Source of the DNA: Arctopsyche grandis | Taxonomy: Eukaryota; Arthropoda; Insecta; Trichoptera; Hydropsychidae | DNA length: 64,000 nt | Assembly: GCF_051622035.1 (NCBI RefSeq) | Contig: NC_135365.1 | Location: 25,854,001 to 25,918,000 of the forward strand | Direction: 5' to 3' | Shown: positions 35,943-48,267 of the stretch, piece by piece | How positions within the stretch are numbered: the first letter of the stretch is position 1 | How the letters are laid out: each line of letters starts with the position of its first letter | Notes under the pieces: generated by a model | What the model was told of the DNA's origin: nothing | Seen by the model: the letters and a program-made list of their open reading frames with translations, nothing else | The model's database searches: none | Position numbers and translations under genes: made by a program

Positions 35943-36587
35943 ATGGCCAAGTACGTACAAAGCGTCTCCAAAATATTAGAGAGTATGGTCCAAGTCCTTA
36001 TGGACCCTGCCAATAGATTTAGCAAGGACCAAATGGCCAAATTAATGCCTTTCACCTCTGATATCTCGCAAACTGTAGGCGAAATGTCCTGTAATATTGC
36101 AATGCTGGAAGGAGAGCTGTCAGCTACCAAAATGTATATGTCTAAGGATACACCCACCACGATTGAATCGACATTGGAACTTGTTAGCGAAATGGAAGAA
36201 AGAAAAAACAGAAAAAACAATGTTATCATATTTGACATTACCGAAACAGTTAATAATGACGACAATAATGTAATCGCAAATTTATTGTCAAAAGCCGAGC
36301 TACCTAACCACAAATTCACCGCTCACAGAATCGGGTTAAAACAAGGAACGAAGCCAAGGCCCCTAAAAGTTAAACTCGATGTACAGCAAACAGCAATATC
36401 ATTACTTAGAAAAGGACCCAAACTAGGAATTAAAACAAAAAATGACCTAACGTACATGCAAAGACTACATATAAACAATTTGTGGAACGAAATGAATACA
36501 AGAAAAGACAAAGGTGAAAGTGACTTAATAATAAAATATTTTAACGGAGTGCCTAAAATAATAAATAAAAATAGTACAAAAAACTAA
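35943..36587 (+). CDS. LINE ORF1 protein
   Basis: A 214-residue frame starting at the ATG with AAA before it (MAKYVQSVSKILESMV). It has a helical, probably coiled-coil N-terminal half, then ERKNRKNNVIIFDI, a typical start of the RNA-binding region of insect LINE ORF1 proteins, and a basic C-terminus. It should bind the element RNA and form the RNP. ORF2 follows with no gap. Confidence 0.8.
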   Translation: MAKYVQSVSKILESMVQVLMDPANRFSKDQMAKLMPFTSDISQTVGEMSCNIAMLEGELSATKMYMSKDTPTTIESTLELVSEMEERKNRKNNVIIFDITETVNNDDNNVIANLLSKAELPNHKFTAHRIGLKQGTKPRPLKVKLDVQQTAISLLRKGPKLGIKTKNDLTYMQRLHINNLWNEMNTRKDKGESDLIIKYFNGVPKIINKNSTKN

Positions 36588-39411
36588 CAATATATTACCA
36601 AAATGTCAGAAGCATTATATCTAAAATACAATTGCTTAAAAATGCTATAGCTGCTTCCGCATATGACATCATATTATTAACAGAAACGTGGCTAAACAAC
36701 CTTATAAATGACTCCGAACTAAACTTTCTTACATACAATATGTATAGATATGATAGAAACATAAACACCAGTACGAAGACTCGAGGCGGTGGCGTGGCAA
36801 TTCTTATTAAAAAAGTTCATTCATCATCTGTCATCATCAACACAAACAATTCAATCGAACAAATATTTATATCAACCAAAATTTTCAATGTAAAGTGCAT
36901 TTTCGGTTGTGTTTACATCCCTCCATCCTCTGACATTAGTGTATATAATAATTTTATAAATAATATTGAAACAATCAGATTAAAATATCCTGATTCAAAA
37001 TTCTTAATAACTGGTGATTTTAATCTACCAAATTTGGACTGGCAAAACCTTGAAATTAATGAAAATTCTCCAATTCATCAAGAAATTATAAATTTATCTT
37101 TAAATTTAGGTCTTAAACAATTTAATACTATTTCCAACTTGAATGATCGTGTCTTAGATTTAGTTTTTTCCAATTTCAAAAACACTAAAGTTATGAAATC
37201 TCATGATGTTCTATCTCCAGTGGATGGCCATCATCCACCTCTAGATATTAATATTACTGTAAATAAATCTACTAATCTACCTTTAATTCAGCAAAATATT
37301 TTTGATTTTCACAGAGCTGATTATAACGAAATCATGAAACAATTAAATGTCACTAATTGGTCGTTCTTAAACGATAACATTAACTTTGAATCAAAAGTCA
37401 TTATGCTGAATGAATTATTAATCTCTTGTATATACAACCATGTTCCTCAATATAAAAATAAGTTGCATTTTTTTCCAAAATGGTTTAGTCCCGAATTAAA
37501 AAACCTAATACATAAAAAAAAAAGTGTGCACAAATTATTCAAAATTTATAACTCTACACACTTATATATTGAATTCAAAAAACTAAGAGCTTTGTGTAAA
37601 CTACATATATCCAAATGTTTTAAACTTTATATTAAAAAAACAGAATCATTTATTGATTCAAATTCCAAATATTTTTGGTCATTTACTAAAGAATTAAACA
37701 ATAATAAAACATATATACCAGAAAACATTCAACTTAACGGTAAATTTGTTGACAATACTAATGATTCAGTCAATCTTTTTGCTGATTTTTTCAAATCGAT
37801 CTATGTCAAAAACAACAACAATAATTCTAATTATAGCATTGTAAATAATAATGTCCTGATTTCACCTTTATATTCTATAAATATATCTATTCAAAAACTG
37901 ATTAACAAAATAAATGCCTTAGATATATCTAAATCTGCTGGCCCTGACAACATACCCCCAATTTTTATCAAGAATTGTGCCAATGTATTAATTTATCCTC
38001 TTTTTTATCTCTTTAATCAATCTATTTCCACTGGTATATTTCCCAATTCTTGGAAGTTTGGCTATTTAATACCTCTTCATAAAAATGGGGATAAACATAA
38101 TGTAATGAACTATAGAGCCATCTGTCAACTATCAACTATTCCAAAACTTTTTGAAAGTTTAGTATTAGACGAATTTATTCCTTTCATTAATAACATCATT
38201 ATTCCACAACAACATGGTTTTACTTCTGGTAGATCTACCTTATCCAATTTATTATTATATGAAAATTTTATTGCTAGTGCCTTATCTGTTAATTTGCAAG
38301 TTGACTCAATTTACACTGATTTCAGTAAAGCATTTGACAAAGTTGATATTGAGATTTTATTATATAAACTAAACAGTATCGGAATCAGCGGTGTATTACT
38401 AAACTGGTTTCGGAGCTATTTGTCCAATAGATCATTATTAGTTAAAATCGGTCATTCTAAATCTTACTCCTTTAATCCAACTAGTGGCGTTCCCCAAGGA
38501 TCTCACATGGGACCAGTCCTATTCAATATTTTTATAAATGATATTATAAATATATTTAATGATGTTAAAGTGCTCTTATTTGCAGACGATTTAAAAATAT
38601 TTAAATGTATAAAAGACACTAACGATTGTGCTACTTTACAAACTAATTTAAACTCATTAAACGATTGGTGTCCTTTAAAAAATTATATTTAAACATTAAG
38701 AAGTGTTCTGTTGTCAGGTTCAGTAGGTCAAATAACAAAATTATTTATAATTATCATATAAATAATGAATCATTACTATCATCATCGCTAATTAAAGATC
38801 TAGGAGTTATTTTCGACGACAAATTAACTTTTAATTCTCATATAAATTTTATCACAAAAAATGCCATCAAAACACTTGGTTTCTTAATAAGAAATAGTAC
38901 TCACTTCAAAAATGTAAATACGATTAAAATTTTATACACCACTCTGGTTAGAAACCAATTAGAGTACAATTCTACCATTTGGTCTCCTTATTTAATGAAA
39001 CAAATTAACATAATAGAGTCAGTGCAAATAAAGTTCATTAGATTCATCAAATTTAAATTTTTTAAAAGCCATAGTCATCATGTCAGTAATGTTATTATTT
39101 ACAGGAAACTTAATTTGCTAAAATTATATGACAGAAGGAAAATTAACGATATTTCAGTTCTGTGTGGGCTTCTTAATGGCACTATTAAATGCTCTGACTT
39201 GGTGAGTTTAGTGTGCTTCCATGTGCCGGGTAGATCAATTAGATGTAACCATCTTTTTGATATGCCCAGGTTAACCACTAATTACTCATTGAACTCGGCT
39301 ATGTTCAGACTGCACAGAGTTGGAAACGAATTATCCATGGTCGATTTATTAATTGTTAGTAAATATAACTTGAAATCTATTCTATTTAAATATTTTTTTA
39401 ATACAATGTAA
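36587..39411 (+). pseudogene. LINE ORF2: endonuclease plus reverse transcriptase, one frameshift
   Basis: The first part (to TAA at 38,690) begins in an open frame with YYQNVRSIISKIQ (no ATG needed for recognition) and carries an EEP endonuclease: LLTETWL, the RGGGVAIL loop, FLITGDFNLPNLDW and PVDGHHPPL. Reverse transcriptase follows: NYRAICQLSTIPKLFESLV, IPQQHGFTSGRS, IYTDFSKAFDKV, TSGVPQGSHMGPVLFNIFIN and the catalytic LLFADDLK near 38,575. At about 38,675, in an A-rich run, the frame shifts. The C-terminal 245 residues continue in another frame from about 38,677 to 39,411. The family normally has one continuous ORF2, so this copy is inactive unless the shift is a sequencing error. Confidence 0.85.
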
Positions 39412-39555
39412 TTTATTTTGTAGTATATGAATGTATGTGTATTTTTCTTTTATATTTCATTTTAATATTTTTTTCTTTTTCTCTATTTCCAACATGTAAA
39501 ATGGTCAATTTTTTCTTGACCGTAAAATAAAATAAAATAAAATAAAATAAAATAT

Positions 39556-39713
39556 GAATTTTTCAGTCTATAATTTTTGTCTTATTATTAAAAAAATACA
39601 AGAAATGTAAATTACTGGTAAATTTTCCACTTTGTTGTTAATTGAAGATGACCAAATTTTGCTGATTGCAATTTTTGTATCGCCATCCCTGCATACATAT
39701 GTATGTATGTAGG
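39556..39713. repeat. duplicated segment, copy B
   Basis: Counterpart of 33,896-34,054. Confidence 0.8.
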
Positions 39714-39875
39714 CAGTGCCGGCCTTACACCCAATGGTGCCCTCGGGCATTTTTTTCTTAACACCATTAGAAAAAAATTTCACCTTTGGCGCTCTAATCT
39801 AAAATTTTGTATGGCTTTTTGCGCTCTAATTTTAAAATTTAAAGCGCCTTTAACGCATCGAGCGGCGCCCTAACT
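39714..39875. mobile_element. CAGTGCCGG-family MITE, copy 2, right end lost
   Basis: Same left end and interior as the copy at 34,055. It stops at GAGCGGCGCCCTAACTTA, where R2 sequence begins, so its right end was deleted. Confidence 0.75.
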
Positions 39876-39909
39876 TAATTGTTACTTAAATTCATAAAAA
39901 TACGAAAAT

Positions 39910-40500
39910 AATTTACATACATACATAAGTGCTATATTAGAAATACAAATCGAATAAGCGTTTATATTTATCAGTATCTCTTTGGACTGATAAATGCTTA
40001 TCGATAGAAGCAATACGATAAGCCAAAATATCGTTTTTTTAAATCAAAGTGGGTACTTTAAATTTTTGATTTTGCCACATCCATTAAACTTTCGAAGTAG
40101 ATCAATCGTGTCTTGAATATACAGAACCTTTTAAATTTCGTATGCTGTATAATTACTTTATTTTAAACGTATTAAATGTATTGAATAACAATTTCAGTAG
40201 AATTCGAACGTGAATTAAGCCTAATTTAATTTTTTATTATTTCCCTCAGATTTGCATTCGTGTACGTGTTCATCGTCCTCTAACTGTTCTACAGCATCAG
40301 TGATATATGTATACATAAGGAAATTTAATCCAAGGTATGTACCAACTATTACGAACATAAGAATTGTAATCTTCTCAAATGTTACAAAACACAAATGTTA
40401 CTACTTAAACTTGAGCCATTCTAAAACTGGGTAAAAAACGAATAACTGTTGGATACGAATAGCCCAGACTAGTTAGCTAGTTGGAAAACCATTATATTAT
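39910..40500 (+). repeat. R2 cassette 5 (exon 40250-40334)
   Basis: Complete, with the GATA/TATCGATA block. The core is 85 bases and very like cassette 1, including the in-frame stops. The acceptor CCCTCAG and the donor are intact. Confidence 0.75.
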
Positions 40501-40574
40501 TATATTATTAAAAACATATTATGTAAATGTCCGTCTACCAAATGAATTTAAATTGTCACACTTTAATGAAATTA

Positions 40575-41100
40575 TTGAACATTACATAAGTGCTATATTA
40601 GAAACACAAAACGAACAAGCAATTATATTTATCAATATCCCTTTTTGCTGATAAATGCTTATCGATACAAGAAATACGATAAGCCAAATTATCGTTTTTT
40701 CAAATCAAAGTGGGTACTTTTAAATTTTGATTTTGCCACATCTATTAAACTTTTGAAGTCGATCAATCGTGTCTCGAATGTACAAATCCTTTTCAATTTC
40801 GTTTGTAGTCTAATTATTTTATTTTATACGTATAAATCTATTGAATATCCAATTTAATTTATTATTTTTTCCCTCAGATTCGCATTCGTGTACATGAATA
40901 CCGTCCTCAAACTCTTCTACAGCATCAGTGGTATGAGCAAGGAAAATTAATCCAAGGTATGTACCAACTATTACGAATGTAAAAAATTATATCTTCTCAA
41001 ATGTCATAAAACACAGCGCTACTCAAACTGGAGCTATTCTAACCCTGGGTTGACACGAATAACTCTGTTGGATACGAGTAGCTAGTTGGAAAACCATAAC
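40575..41100 (+). repeat. R2 cassette 6 (exon 40878-40956)
   Basis: Complete. The 79-base core is open (EYRPQTLLQHQWYEQGKLIQ) and both splice sites are intact. Confidence 0.78.
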
Positions 41101-41164
41101 ACATTATGTAAATGTCCGTCTACCGAAAGAATTTAAATTGTCACACTTTTATCAAATTATTGAA

Positions 41165-41560
41165 CATTACTATATTAGAAACACAAAACGAACAAGCATT
41201 TGTATTTATCAATATCTCTTTTTTACTGATAAAGTCGATCAATCGTGTCTCGAATGTACAAATCCTTATCAATTTCGTTTGTAGTCTAATTATTTTATTT
41301 TATACGTATAAATGAATTGAATATCCAATTTAATTTATTATTTTTTCCCTAAGATTCGCATTCGTGTACGTGAATACCGTCTTCAAACTCTTATACAGCA
41401 TCAGTGGTATGAGCAAGGAAAATTAATCCAAGGTATGTACCAAATTTTACAAATATACAAATATATATTATATGTACATATATCGTCATGCCATGCTTTA
41501 ACCGATTTGACACGAATATCTCTGTTGTATACGAGTAACCCAGATTACGTTGATCCGAGT
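41165..41560 (+). repeat. R2 cassette 7 (exon 41354-41432)
   Basis: Internally shortened before the exon. The core is open; the acceptor is CCCTAAG (AAG instead of CAG) and the donor is intact. Confidence 0.75.
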
Positions 41561-41574
41561 TGGATCACCTGTTT

Positions 41575-43373
41575 CTGAAAACCTCTGTCCAATATTTTGA
41601 AATCGCGAAAGGTCCGGATCTGGGTCCGGGTCCAAAATCAAAACCTAAAACCTCTAGATTTTAAATTATTTATTATGTAAAAGGCGATAAAAACATATAA
41701 TAAGGAAATACAAATACAATATGGTATACAAATATATAATAAAAACAAATACAATTATATAATAAAGAAATACAAATACAAATTCAAATAAAAGTATACA
41801 TGTATATCATAATATAAATATTTATAGACACAATTACAATTTACAAATTACAATACAATTAAAATTTTATTTTGATTTCCTAATTTTAATATAATAATAT
41901 TTGAGAAACACTAAAGCATTGAGAGACTTATCCCCCAATGCCGATCTAAGTTTAGTACAAAAATTATTCGATACCGAAAATGTTCTCTCGTTATCAGTAG
42001 ATGTAGGTTTAACGGTGCAAAGAGCATTATAAAGGTTATTAAGATTGACGGTACGCTTTTGCGTATTTTTAAAAAGAGAAAACTCTTGTTTTAAATTCCC
42101 AAAATTATTGGTTTCACTTGTATTAGGATTTTCTGCGTTTTTCAGAATTAAATTTAATCATTATTTTCGATTAATATAGATTCTTGAAAATCACCCGTGA
42201 AATTGGTTTGAATAACTGAATTTTCAAAAAGTCTATTCATTAGCGCTTCAGCTAAATTTAAAGCTTGTCTGGAGGGAACAGAGTTGGCTTATTTTAGCGC
42301 CTTAAATAAATTTATAAAATGAAAATGATTTTTGTTATCTGCGATCTTTTTTTTTCATATAATTTAGCGTGAGCTCAGCTGCATACAAAGCTGTGTCATT
42401 ACGGCTCAAGACTTCGACTGCCAATTTAGTAGATTCAAGTATCACTATTAAGTTTTCGAGCACTTCAAAATCTATTGAATCTACATAGCATTTGTGAGCA
42501 GTTTCATTTCTAAAAAAGCCCGTTTAATGAATCGTTGATATTTCACAAAAACACTGATCTTATTTATCAATGAACTCCAACGAGTTTTGCAATCTAAAAT
42601 TAACTCTTTAGTGTGATTGACCTCTGCTTTGATTTTGTCTTGCAGGATTCCATTTCAAATAGTTTTGATTTGAAATATTTTACTACCTTCGAACACCGGT
42701 GATAATTTGATCAATGCTATTAGCGTCCACAAAGTCTTCTTCTTCATTTCCGACAATTTCAACATCTAATTCATTAAAGATATCATCATCTTCGACATCA
42801 TATATTTCTGCTTCGTATTCCTCATCCATATCCACTATTGTAGTTGATTTTTTTATATATAACTATTACGTTTTTTTGTTTATTCTTATCACTGTATATT
42901 TATGTATTATGTTTAACGTTTCATAACGATTTCATAATTAAAATTATCAATATGCTTTCGATTTTTAAATATAAAATACCTTATTGCTACATTATTATTT
43001 AACCAGAGGATTTTTCAATCAATGAACAATCAATTTTCACTTTGTGACCTATTGAAATTAACTTAAAAATATGTATATGAGTGAAATTCTAAATTTAGTG
43101 AAATTTCAGTACGTATTGTTTTCCGTTGCATTCTATCATTCGCAGTTTTCTCAGAAGTCACAAGTCGTAAAATCAAGTTCTCGAACAATTAAGGTCACAT
43201 ATATGTATGTACACGCAGAATCTATAAATAACACATACATATTTGGATATTTTCAATGTATCAAATGAAAATCATTTTGAATTTTTACGTTAATACTCCA
43301 AATTTTAAATACCCGCATCCGGCGGGTTTTTTAAGGTCGGGTCCGGGTCGGGTCGAGTCCAGAAACCCTAGAT
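41575..43373 (-). mobile_element. decayed hAT element with GGGTCCGGGTC ends
   Basis: GC-rich ends (GGTCCGGATCTGGGTCCGGG near 41,612; GGGTCCGGGTCGGGTCGAGT near 43,342) enclose a minus-strand transposase relic. R2-tail sequence lies on both sides, so it inserted into the array. Limits are approximate. Confidence 0.65.
41905..42860 (-). pseudogene. hAT transposase relic
   Basis: Near 41,900-42,040 the minus strand reads TSTDNERTFSVSNNFCTKLR then ALGDKSLNALVFLK, the hAT dimerisation region. Near 42,720-42,840 it reads an acidic DMDEEYEAEIYDVEDDDIF stretch. Stops and shifts lie between them. Confidence 0.65.
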
Positions 43374-43990
43374 CCGACCCTTTTAAGTCGGATCGCACAT
43401 AATTTTACTCGTTCGAGCTACTCGGTCTGGGTTACTCGAATTGTATCAACCCGGAATCACTCATCTTACGCAGTGCCGAATACTCAGTGAAGAGTGGAGG
43501 AAGGGTTTAAAAAGGTCGATACATTGATGTACATATAATACACCAATGGGTCGATATTAAAAATAGGTGCATGCATTTACTTCTTTGACTGCGTACCGGC
43601 GTTTGAATAGCACTGACATAACATAATATGTATGTAAATTTCCGCCTACCAAATGTACATATTTAAATTGTCACACTTTTATCAAATTAATGAACATTGA
43701 ACAGTCGAAATTGGATGAAAATTCCTGAATATTAAAAATACTTCAATATGTATCGCACCTGTATACGTGTAATTCTAAGAATTATCTCATCTCAATTAAG
43801 CTGCTCAGCCGCTGTCTCACACTCTAAAATATAATAGTAAATTCTAAAAGTCTAAAAGTTTGAGAGTTTTAACGAAAACTTTAAAAGTCTAAAACTCCAA
43901 AAGTTTGGTTTCAAGTCTAAACTTTAAAGATTATGTTGTTTTTAGTTGTGATATTTTATCTGAATCACGCAGCCAAATTGTTCTCTCGTG
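43374..43990 (+). repeat. R2-tail module
   Basis: From GATCCGACCCTTTTAAGTCG through GAGCTACTCGGTCTGGGTTA, GCACTGACATAACATAATAT and CAGTCGAAATTGGATGAAAA. The same order is found at 53,640-54,120 and in part at 57,600-57,900. It includes an R1 fragment at 43,922-43,985. Confidence 0.7.
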
Positions 43991-44415
43991 GGTATCAACG
44001 TATTCCATCTCGTCTTTCTAAGTTCAATACCTAATGCATTTTTTGAGCCTTTTCTGAAATTTTGCGAGTATCCTCATCATATAAGTTTGGTTTCAAACTC
44101 ATTACATTATTCCTAAATTCAGAATTATCAGTTTCGCAGTCACTTTCTTCAATGGAATCTTCGTTGGAATAATTAGTCATCGTCAGTTTGACATTAATAA
44201 TTTCTCTGGTATAATGCTTCTATTGCAGCTGGATGTATTGCATGATTTATTTTTTTAAGAATATTATTTTCAACAAATAAAATGTAAAATATATTCCGCA
44301 CATATTAAATTAGAAAGACTCGAGTTCCGGTAGTTTTTTTTTTAAAAGTCCTGTGACTCGAGACGGCAAAAAAGCCAGGAATTCCCGAGAAAAAATTCCC
44401 GGGACGTCTCGTCGC
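43991..44415 (-). mobile_element. fragment of the TCCCGGGA-ended hAT family
   Basis: Near 44,210-44,290 the minus strand reads ILKKINHAIHPAAIEALYQ, and AATTCCCGGGACG near 44,393 matches the end of the element at 34,921. The first 100 bases are also shared with 58,260-58,370. Confidence 0.45.
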
Positions 44416-44425
44416 AGAATCACTA

Positions 44426-44660
44426 TTCCGCTTCGATATAACTCTTTCGCCTCGTCAGTACCAAAAATTGTTCACGGTGAATCTAAATTTCCCACATCAA
44501 TTCTATGAATAATGAATTATACCACATTGATAATCTCTTGTACTATGTTTGGTTTAAATTCTAAAGATTATGTTGTTTTTGGTTATAATATTGTATCTGA
44601 ATCACGCCGCCAAATCGCTGCCTACGTATTAACTAGAGCTTGTGATTTCTCAACTTTTTT
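44426..44660 (+). promoter_or_regulatory. R1 cassette d
   Basis: TTCGATATAACTCTTTCGCC, TCGTCAGTACC and ATGAATTATACCACATTG. The donor region is changed to CACG|GTGAAT. The frame from the ATG at 44,512 stays open for 71 codons, beginning MNYTTLIISCTMFGLNSKDY. This is the longest open version of this stretch in any copy. Confidence 0.5.
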
Positions 44661-44996
44661 TGCTTCTCAAGATTTTCTCGGATCTTATTTTTTCGGAATA
44701 CAGCGCACTCTCGATTATCCTGGTTAATTCTGGGAAGTACGGGATCAATTTATCAACTATCAATTTTTAATATCGTTTCTATTGTTGTAGTGACAAGACA
44801 CAAATACATTGATAAACATTAACATTTGAAAATGTTGTTATGTTTAAATATGTGTGCTCTTCGCGAGAATATTTCAGTATAACTCTTGTATCAAATCTAT
44901 GTAAATAAATGTTTGAGATCACACGATTTTTTCCAAACTAAATACTAAACGAATCAAGCTGTAATTTATGTTTCTATTCTTTAAGGTTCTAACTTA
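44661..44996. other. array spacer
   Basis: Shared in part with 30,170-30,310 and, near 44,960, with 58,390-58,440. No gene. Confidence 0.5.
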
Positions 44997-45780
44997 GGGC
45001 CGGGCCGCACCGCTCAACTCGCGAACAACAACTTTGTTGACGAGTTTTGTTGCTGGAAATTCTGCGAGTGCGGCCTTCATTTCAACTCGGGGACGGCCTG
45101 AGACGGCCGCACGTGCTACTAGTTTTTTCACTATAGAGACTATAATACAATACAGACGTACAATACGCATTTAACGCATCTATTGTAATTTATTAGGATT
45201 TTCAACATCTCTATTATTTCAATTGTTAATTTTACACGACACAGGCACATCCTGTCCATTTAAAATAATATATATTAGAGATTTCAATATGATACAATGT
45301 GTAAAGACGATACAGTACAGGACCCGTTAAGAAATCATTGTTCAGAAGATTTATTACAGCAGCTCTATGCAAGTGTTGCACATGTCGAAAGTCCTCCGAA
45401 AGAAACCGCTGTCTATTGTTAAATACACAAGGACACTGTTATTTACATTATCTACATAATTTGTAGACCACATTTTTTTTAATTTTCTCTAACTAATTGT
45501 ATTTCGTCTCTTCTTCCTCGATCTCCGCCAAATTCCATTGTTATGTTGTTGTTATTTCAAATTAATGTTTATTGTACTCGATAGATTTAACAAACTTATA
45601 ACGTGCAATAAATGATATCTGAATCCAAATTTTAGATCAATTACCTCATATATTGAGCAATTAATTGAGAAATTATCTCATAGATTGATCATTCACACAA
45701 TAGAGCAGGCCTGGGCAAACTTTTTGGATGAAGGGCCACATTAGAAATTAAAAATGAGCGGCGGGCCGCAAGTAAAATAT

Positions 45781-46170
45781 TGTTGCGTAGGGGTGGGTGG
45801 AGGATCCAAGTAAAAGGCCAACAGTCGTTTCACAGCATTTATTGATGATTAAGGAGATACACGCAGTGTCACTGCTAAGTCCAGAATGACCTGAGATCGC
45901 TTACGTGCCGCCTTTTAAGGGGTAGATCTCTCAGGACGTCTAATCTGTTTACCTAATGTATAGTCACGTATTCGGATATGTATTCCCACGGTATGAGAAG
46001 TGCAATCATTGTTTCATGCACTTAGCTTGTCGCTAATCCTTAAAACCCACTTATACCAGTCGCACGGTATGCATTTAGTTAATCCGTTAACAGATATCCG
46101 TTACAGATAATCCCTGAACGGTCACACAGTCTCTGGGATTCTATTCGCTTAATCCGCGGCGTACGTAACA
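45781..46170 (-). mobile_element. solo LTR nested in the hAT element
   Basis: TGTTGCGTAGG to GTACGTAACA, with ATAT duplications at 45,777-45,780 and 46,171-46,174. Confidence 0.93.
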
Positions 46171-46639
46171 ATATAATACTATTTTTAGATATACATTATT
46201 TACTATCGTGAGTGAAATTAAAACATTTTTTTTTAAATTTCATACATAACAACAATTTAATTTGACGAATGAAACTGTTTTACATTTTTACAGTTTTTTA
46301 ATTTCAGGAGAAAATTTTGTAGTTGAAATTCTTGAAAATGCTTTTTCATCTGTGATGCTTGATTTTAAAGAATTTGTATTGATATTAATGATTGAAAATG
46401 TTTGTTTACATATTTAGGTTGATCAAAAAACTTTTGTCGAATTTTTCCGTTGCGTTGCAAATTCCAGGCGTTGTAAAATTTGCAAATTTCTTCATGACGG
46501 TGTAATTACCTTAAATCAGCATCCCACTGTAAATATATAATCTTAATTTATAACTTCGTCGATACGCTATCAATATATATTGCAATTGATCTCGTATAAT
46601 TGCCAAGTCTATCTCAATTTTTCGGAAGTCGCCAAATCT

Positions 46640-47560
46640 TCATGTTAACTCACCACTTAAATCGTTGATAACTTCAGCATATTCTTCAAATTTATTTTCT
46701 GGTATCTTCAGCAATTTCATGGTTGAAAAGTAGTCTACCCGTATAATCAATAAATGGTGAAGAAACGGTTGTAGATGTAATTTAAATGCGTTTAAACTTT
46801 TCACCATATCATGGACATATAAATTTCCCCCTTGGAACACTGTGATGAAAGTATTTAAATGTGTCACGATGTCCAAAGTAAATGCAAAATCAAACAGTCA
46901 GTCATTATCATTTAATTCGGGAAAGTCAATAATATTTTTCATTTCTAAAAATAGAACGATTTCTTCTTTTGTATCCCATACTCGCCGAAGTATTTTTCCT
47001 AGGCTAAGCCATCGAATATGATTATGATCAATAATATCTGTGAACTCAGATTCAATAATTTGAAGGAAAGCAATGAATTGTCTGTGTTTCAAGCCACTCG
47101 ATCGTATTAAATTTACAAGTTTAATAATACAAGATGTCACATGTTCAACTTTTAACACATTTTTGCACAATACTTGTTGATGTATAATACAAAGAATTAT
47201 AATTAAATTGTAATCAGGACAATTTTCGCAAATTTATCCTGGATTTTCTTTAATGGTCCAATATTTTTACCCTTCAAACTTGTTCTGTCAGTTGTTATTT
47301 TTTTAAGCAATTAACAACTTTTTCAAAAATATCAGCTCCTGTTGTTTGATCTTTAAGTGATTTTAATGATAAAAGCTCTTCAATAATTTCAAATTTAGAG
47401 TTACATCCGCGTATGAAAATTAATAACTGTGCGGTATCTTTTCGATCATTACTTTCGTCGAGAGCTATCGAGTACCATGTGATCGATTCTAATATTGATG
47501 ATAATTGCCTATTAAAGTTTGTATTCTAGTTTGCCGTCTAGTTTGGCCCAAATTTGAATT
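46640..47560 (-). pseudogene. hAT transposase relic, GTF2IRD2/SCAN-domain type
   Basis: Two minus-strand pieces read in order: 47,170-46,898 (SGLKHRQFIAFLQIIESEF, then IRWLSLGKILRRVWDTKEEI) and 46,876-46,640 (MDIVTHLNTFITVFQGGN, KLHLQPFLHHL). The IRWLS-GKIL-R-VW-EI signature is typical of this hAT branch. A shift between the pieces and losses at both ends make it inactive. Confidence 0.75.
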
Positions 47561-48002
47561 CTATCTTATGTCAGAAACGATAAACCATGTAACAAAACAA
47601 CAAAAAAATTTTAGATCAGAAAAAAGTAAACTTTTTTTGAATTTTGCTCGCGGGCCGCACCAAAATACTCGGCGGGCCGCAGTTTGCCCAGGCCTGCAAT
47701 AGAGGCATGTCGTAGATTGCTCGTGCGGTTTTTGACGTGTTTTTTCGTATGGAGTTTTGTTGATGGGTCCGGCATGTCGGTCGTTCAGGTCATAAAATCC
47801 ATGCGACCAGACGGCTTCAACTGATATCAACCGTCGTCGGGCTTTATTACCCGAGAGACCGACATGTTGCAGGGTGCGGCCCGATGAAATGTGACCCCAT
47901 ATAATGTGTATGGGATCGGTCATTTTGCAACTTCAGAACGACATGTCGCGTCAACCAAGTTGTTCGCGAGTTGAGCGGTGCGGCCCGGCCCTTAGAGTTG
48001 AT

Positions 48003-48240
48003 AAGGTTTTGAGTAGAATTCATCAACAGGAAATAGAATTTTTTTTTAAAACAATATTTCATTGTTTCATTTTGACTTTTTGAATTATCTCTATCTTCCT
48101 GATATGTTATGATTATAATATTTATGATAATAAATATTAAGTAATAATTTTTTTTTAAATAAAATCCCACAACCGGAACTAGATATTTTGTCTTGTGTGA
48201 ATTAGCGCTCAAATTTTTATCGAAAATTTTCTCAAAGCCG
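48003..48240 (-). repeat. R3 repeat fragment
   Basis: AAAACAATATTTCATTGTTTC and CTTCCTGATATGTTATGATT are part of the R3 repeat family (fuller copies at 50,080, 54,237 and 59,040). Confidence 0.6.
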
Positions 48241-48267
48241 GTATGTTGGGATGTCTATGTTTACATT

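Larger units (their letters stand above)
35870..39555 (+). mobile_element. near full-length non-LTR retrotransposon, jockey/CR1-like
   Basis: Two reading frames (ORF1 35,943-36,587; ORF2 36,587-39,411) followed by a short 3' UTR and an (AAAAT)n-like tail (39,523-39,553). The 5' limit is approximate, near TTAGTTCGTCGTCGCG. One frameshift in ORF2 is the only obvious damage, so this is a young copy. Confidence 0.88.
45706..47696 (-). mobile_element. hAT element nested in the Harbinger-like element
   Basis: Inverted ends CAGGCCTGGGCAAACT and AGTTTGCCCAGGCCTG are flanked by perfect 8-bp duplications CAATAGAG (45,698-45,705 and 47,697-47,704). It carries a broken transposase on the minus strand and a solo LTR. 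Confidence 0.93.
44997..47991. mobile_element. Harbinger-like element without transposase, host of nested insertions
   Basis: Terminal inverted repeats of about 35 bases start GGGCCGGGCCGCACCGCTCA at both ends. Three-base target duplications TTA lie at 44,994-44,996 and 47,992-47,994. The paralogous array position near 58,431-58,440 reads ATTTAGAGTTGATAAGG, an empty site without the element. Inside, a hAT element (45,706-47,696) takes up most of the length. Confidence 0.85.

Noticed and set aside
36323..36511. Minus-strand open frame within LINE ORF1
   Set aside because: Shadow of the ORF1 coding sequence.
42714..42926. Ser-rich plus-strand open frame
   Set aside because: It is the antisense of the acidic stretch of the hAT transposase relic.
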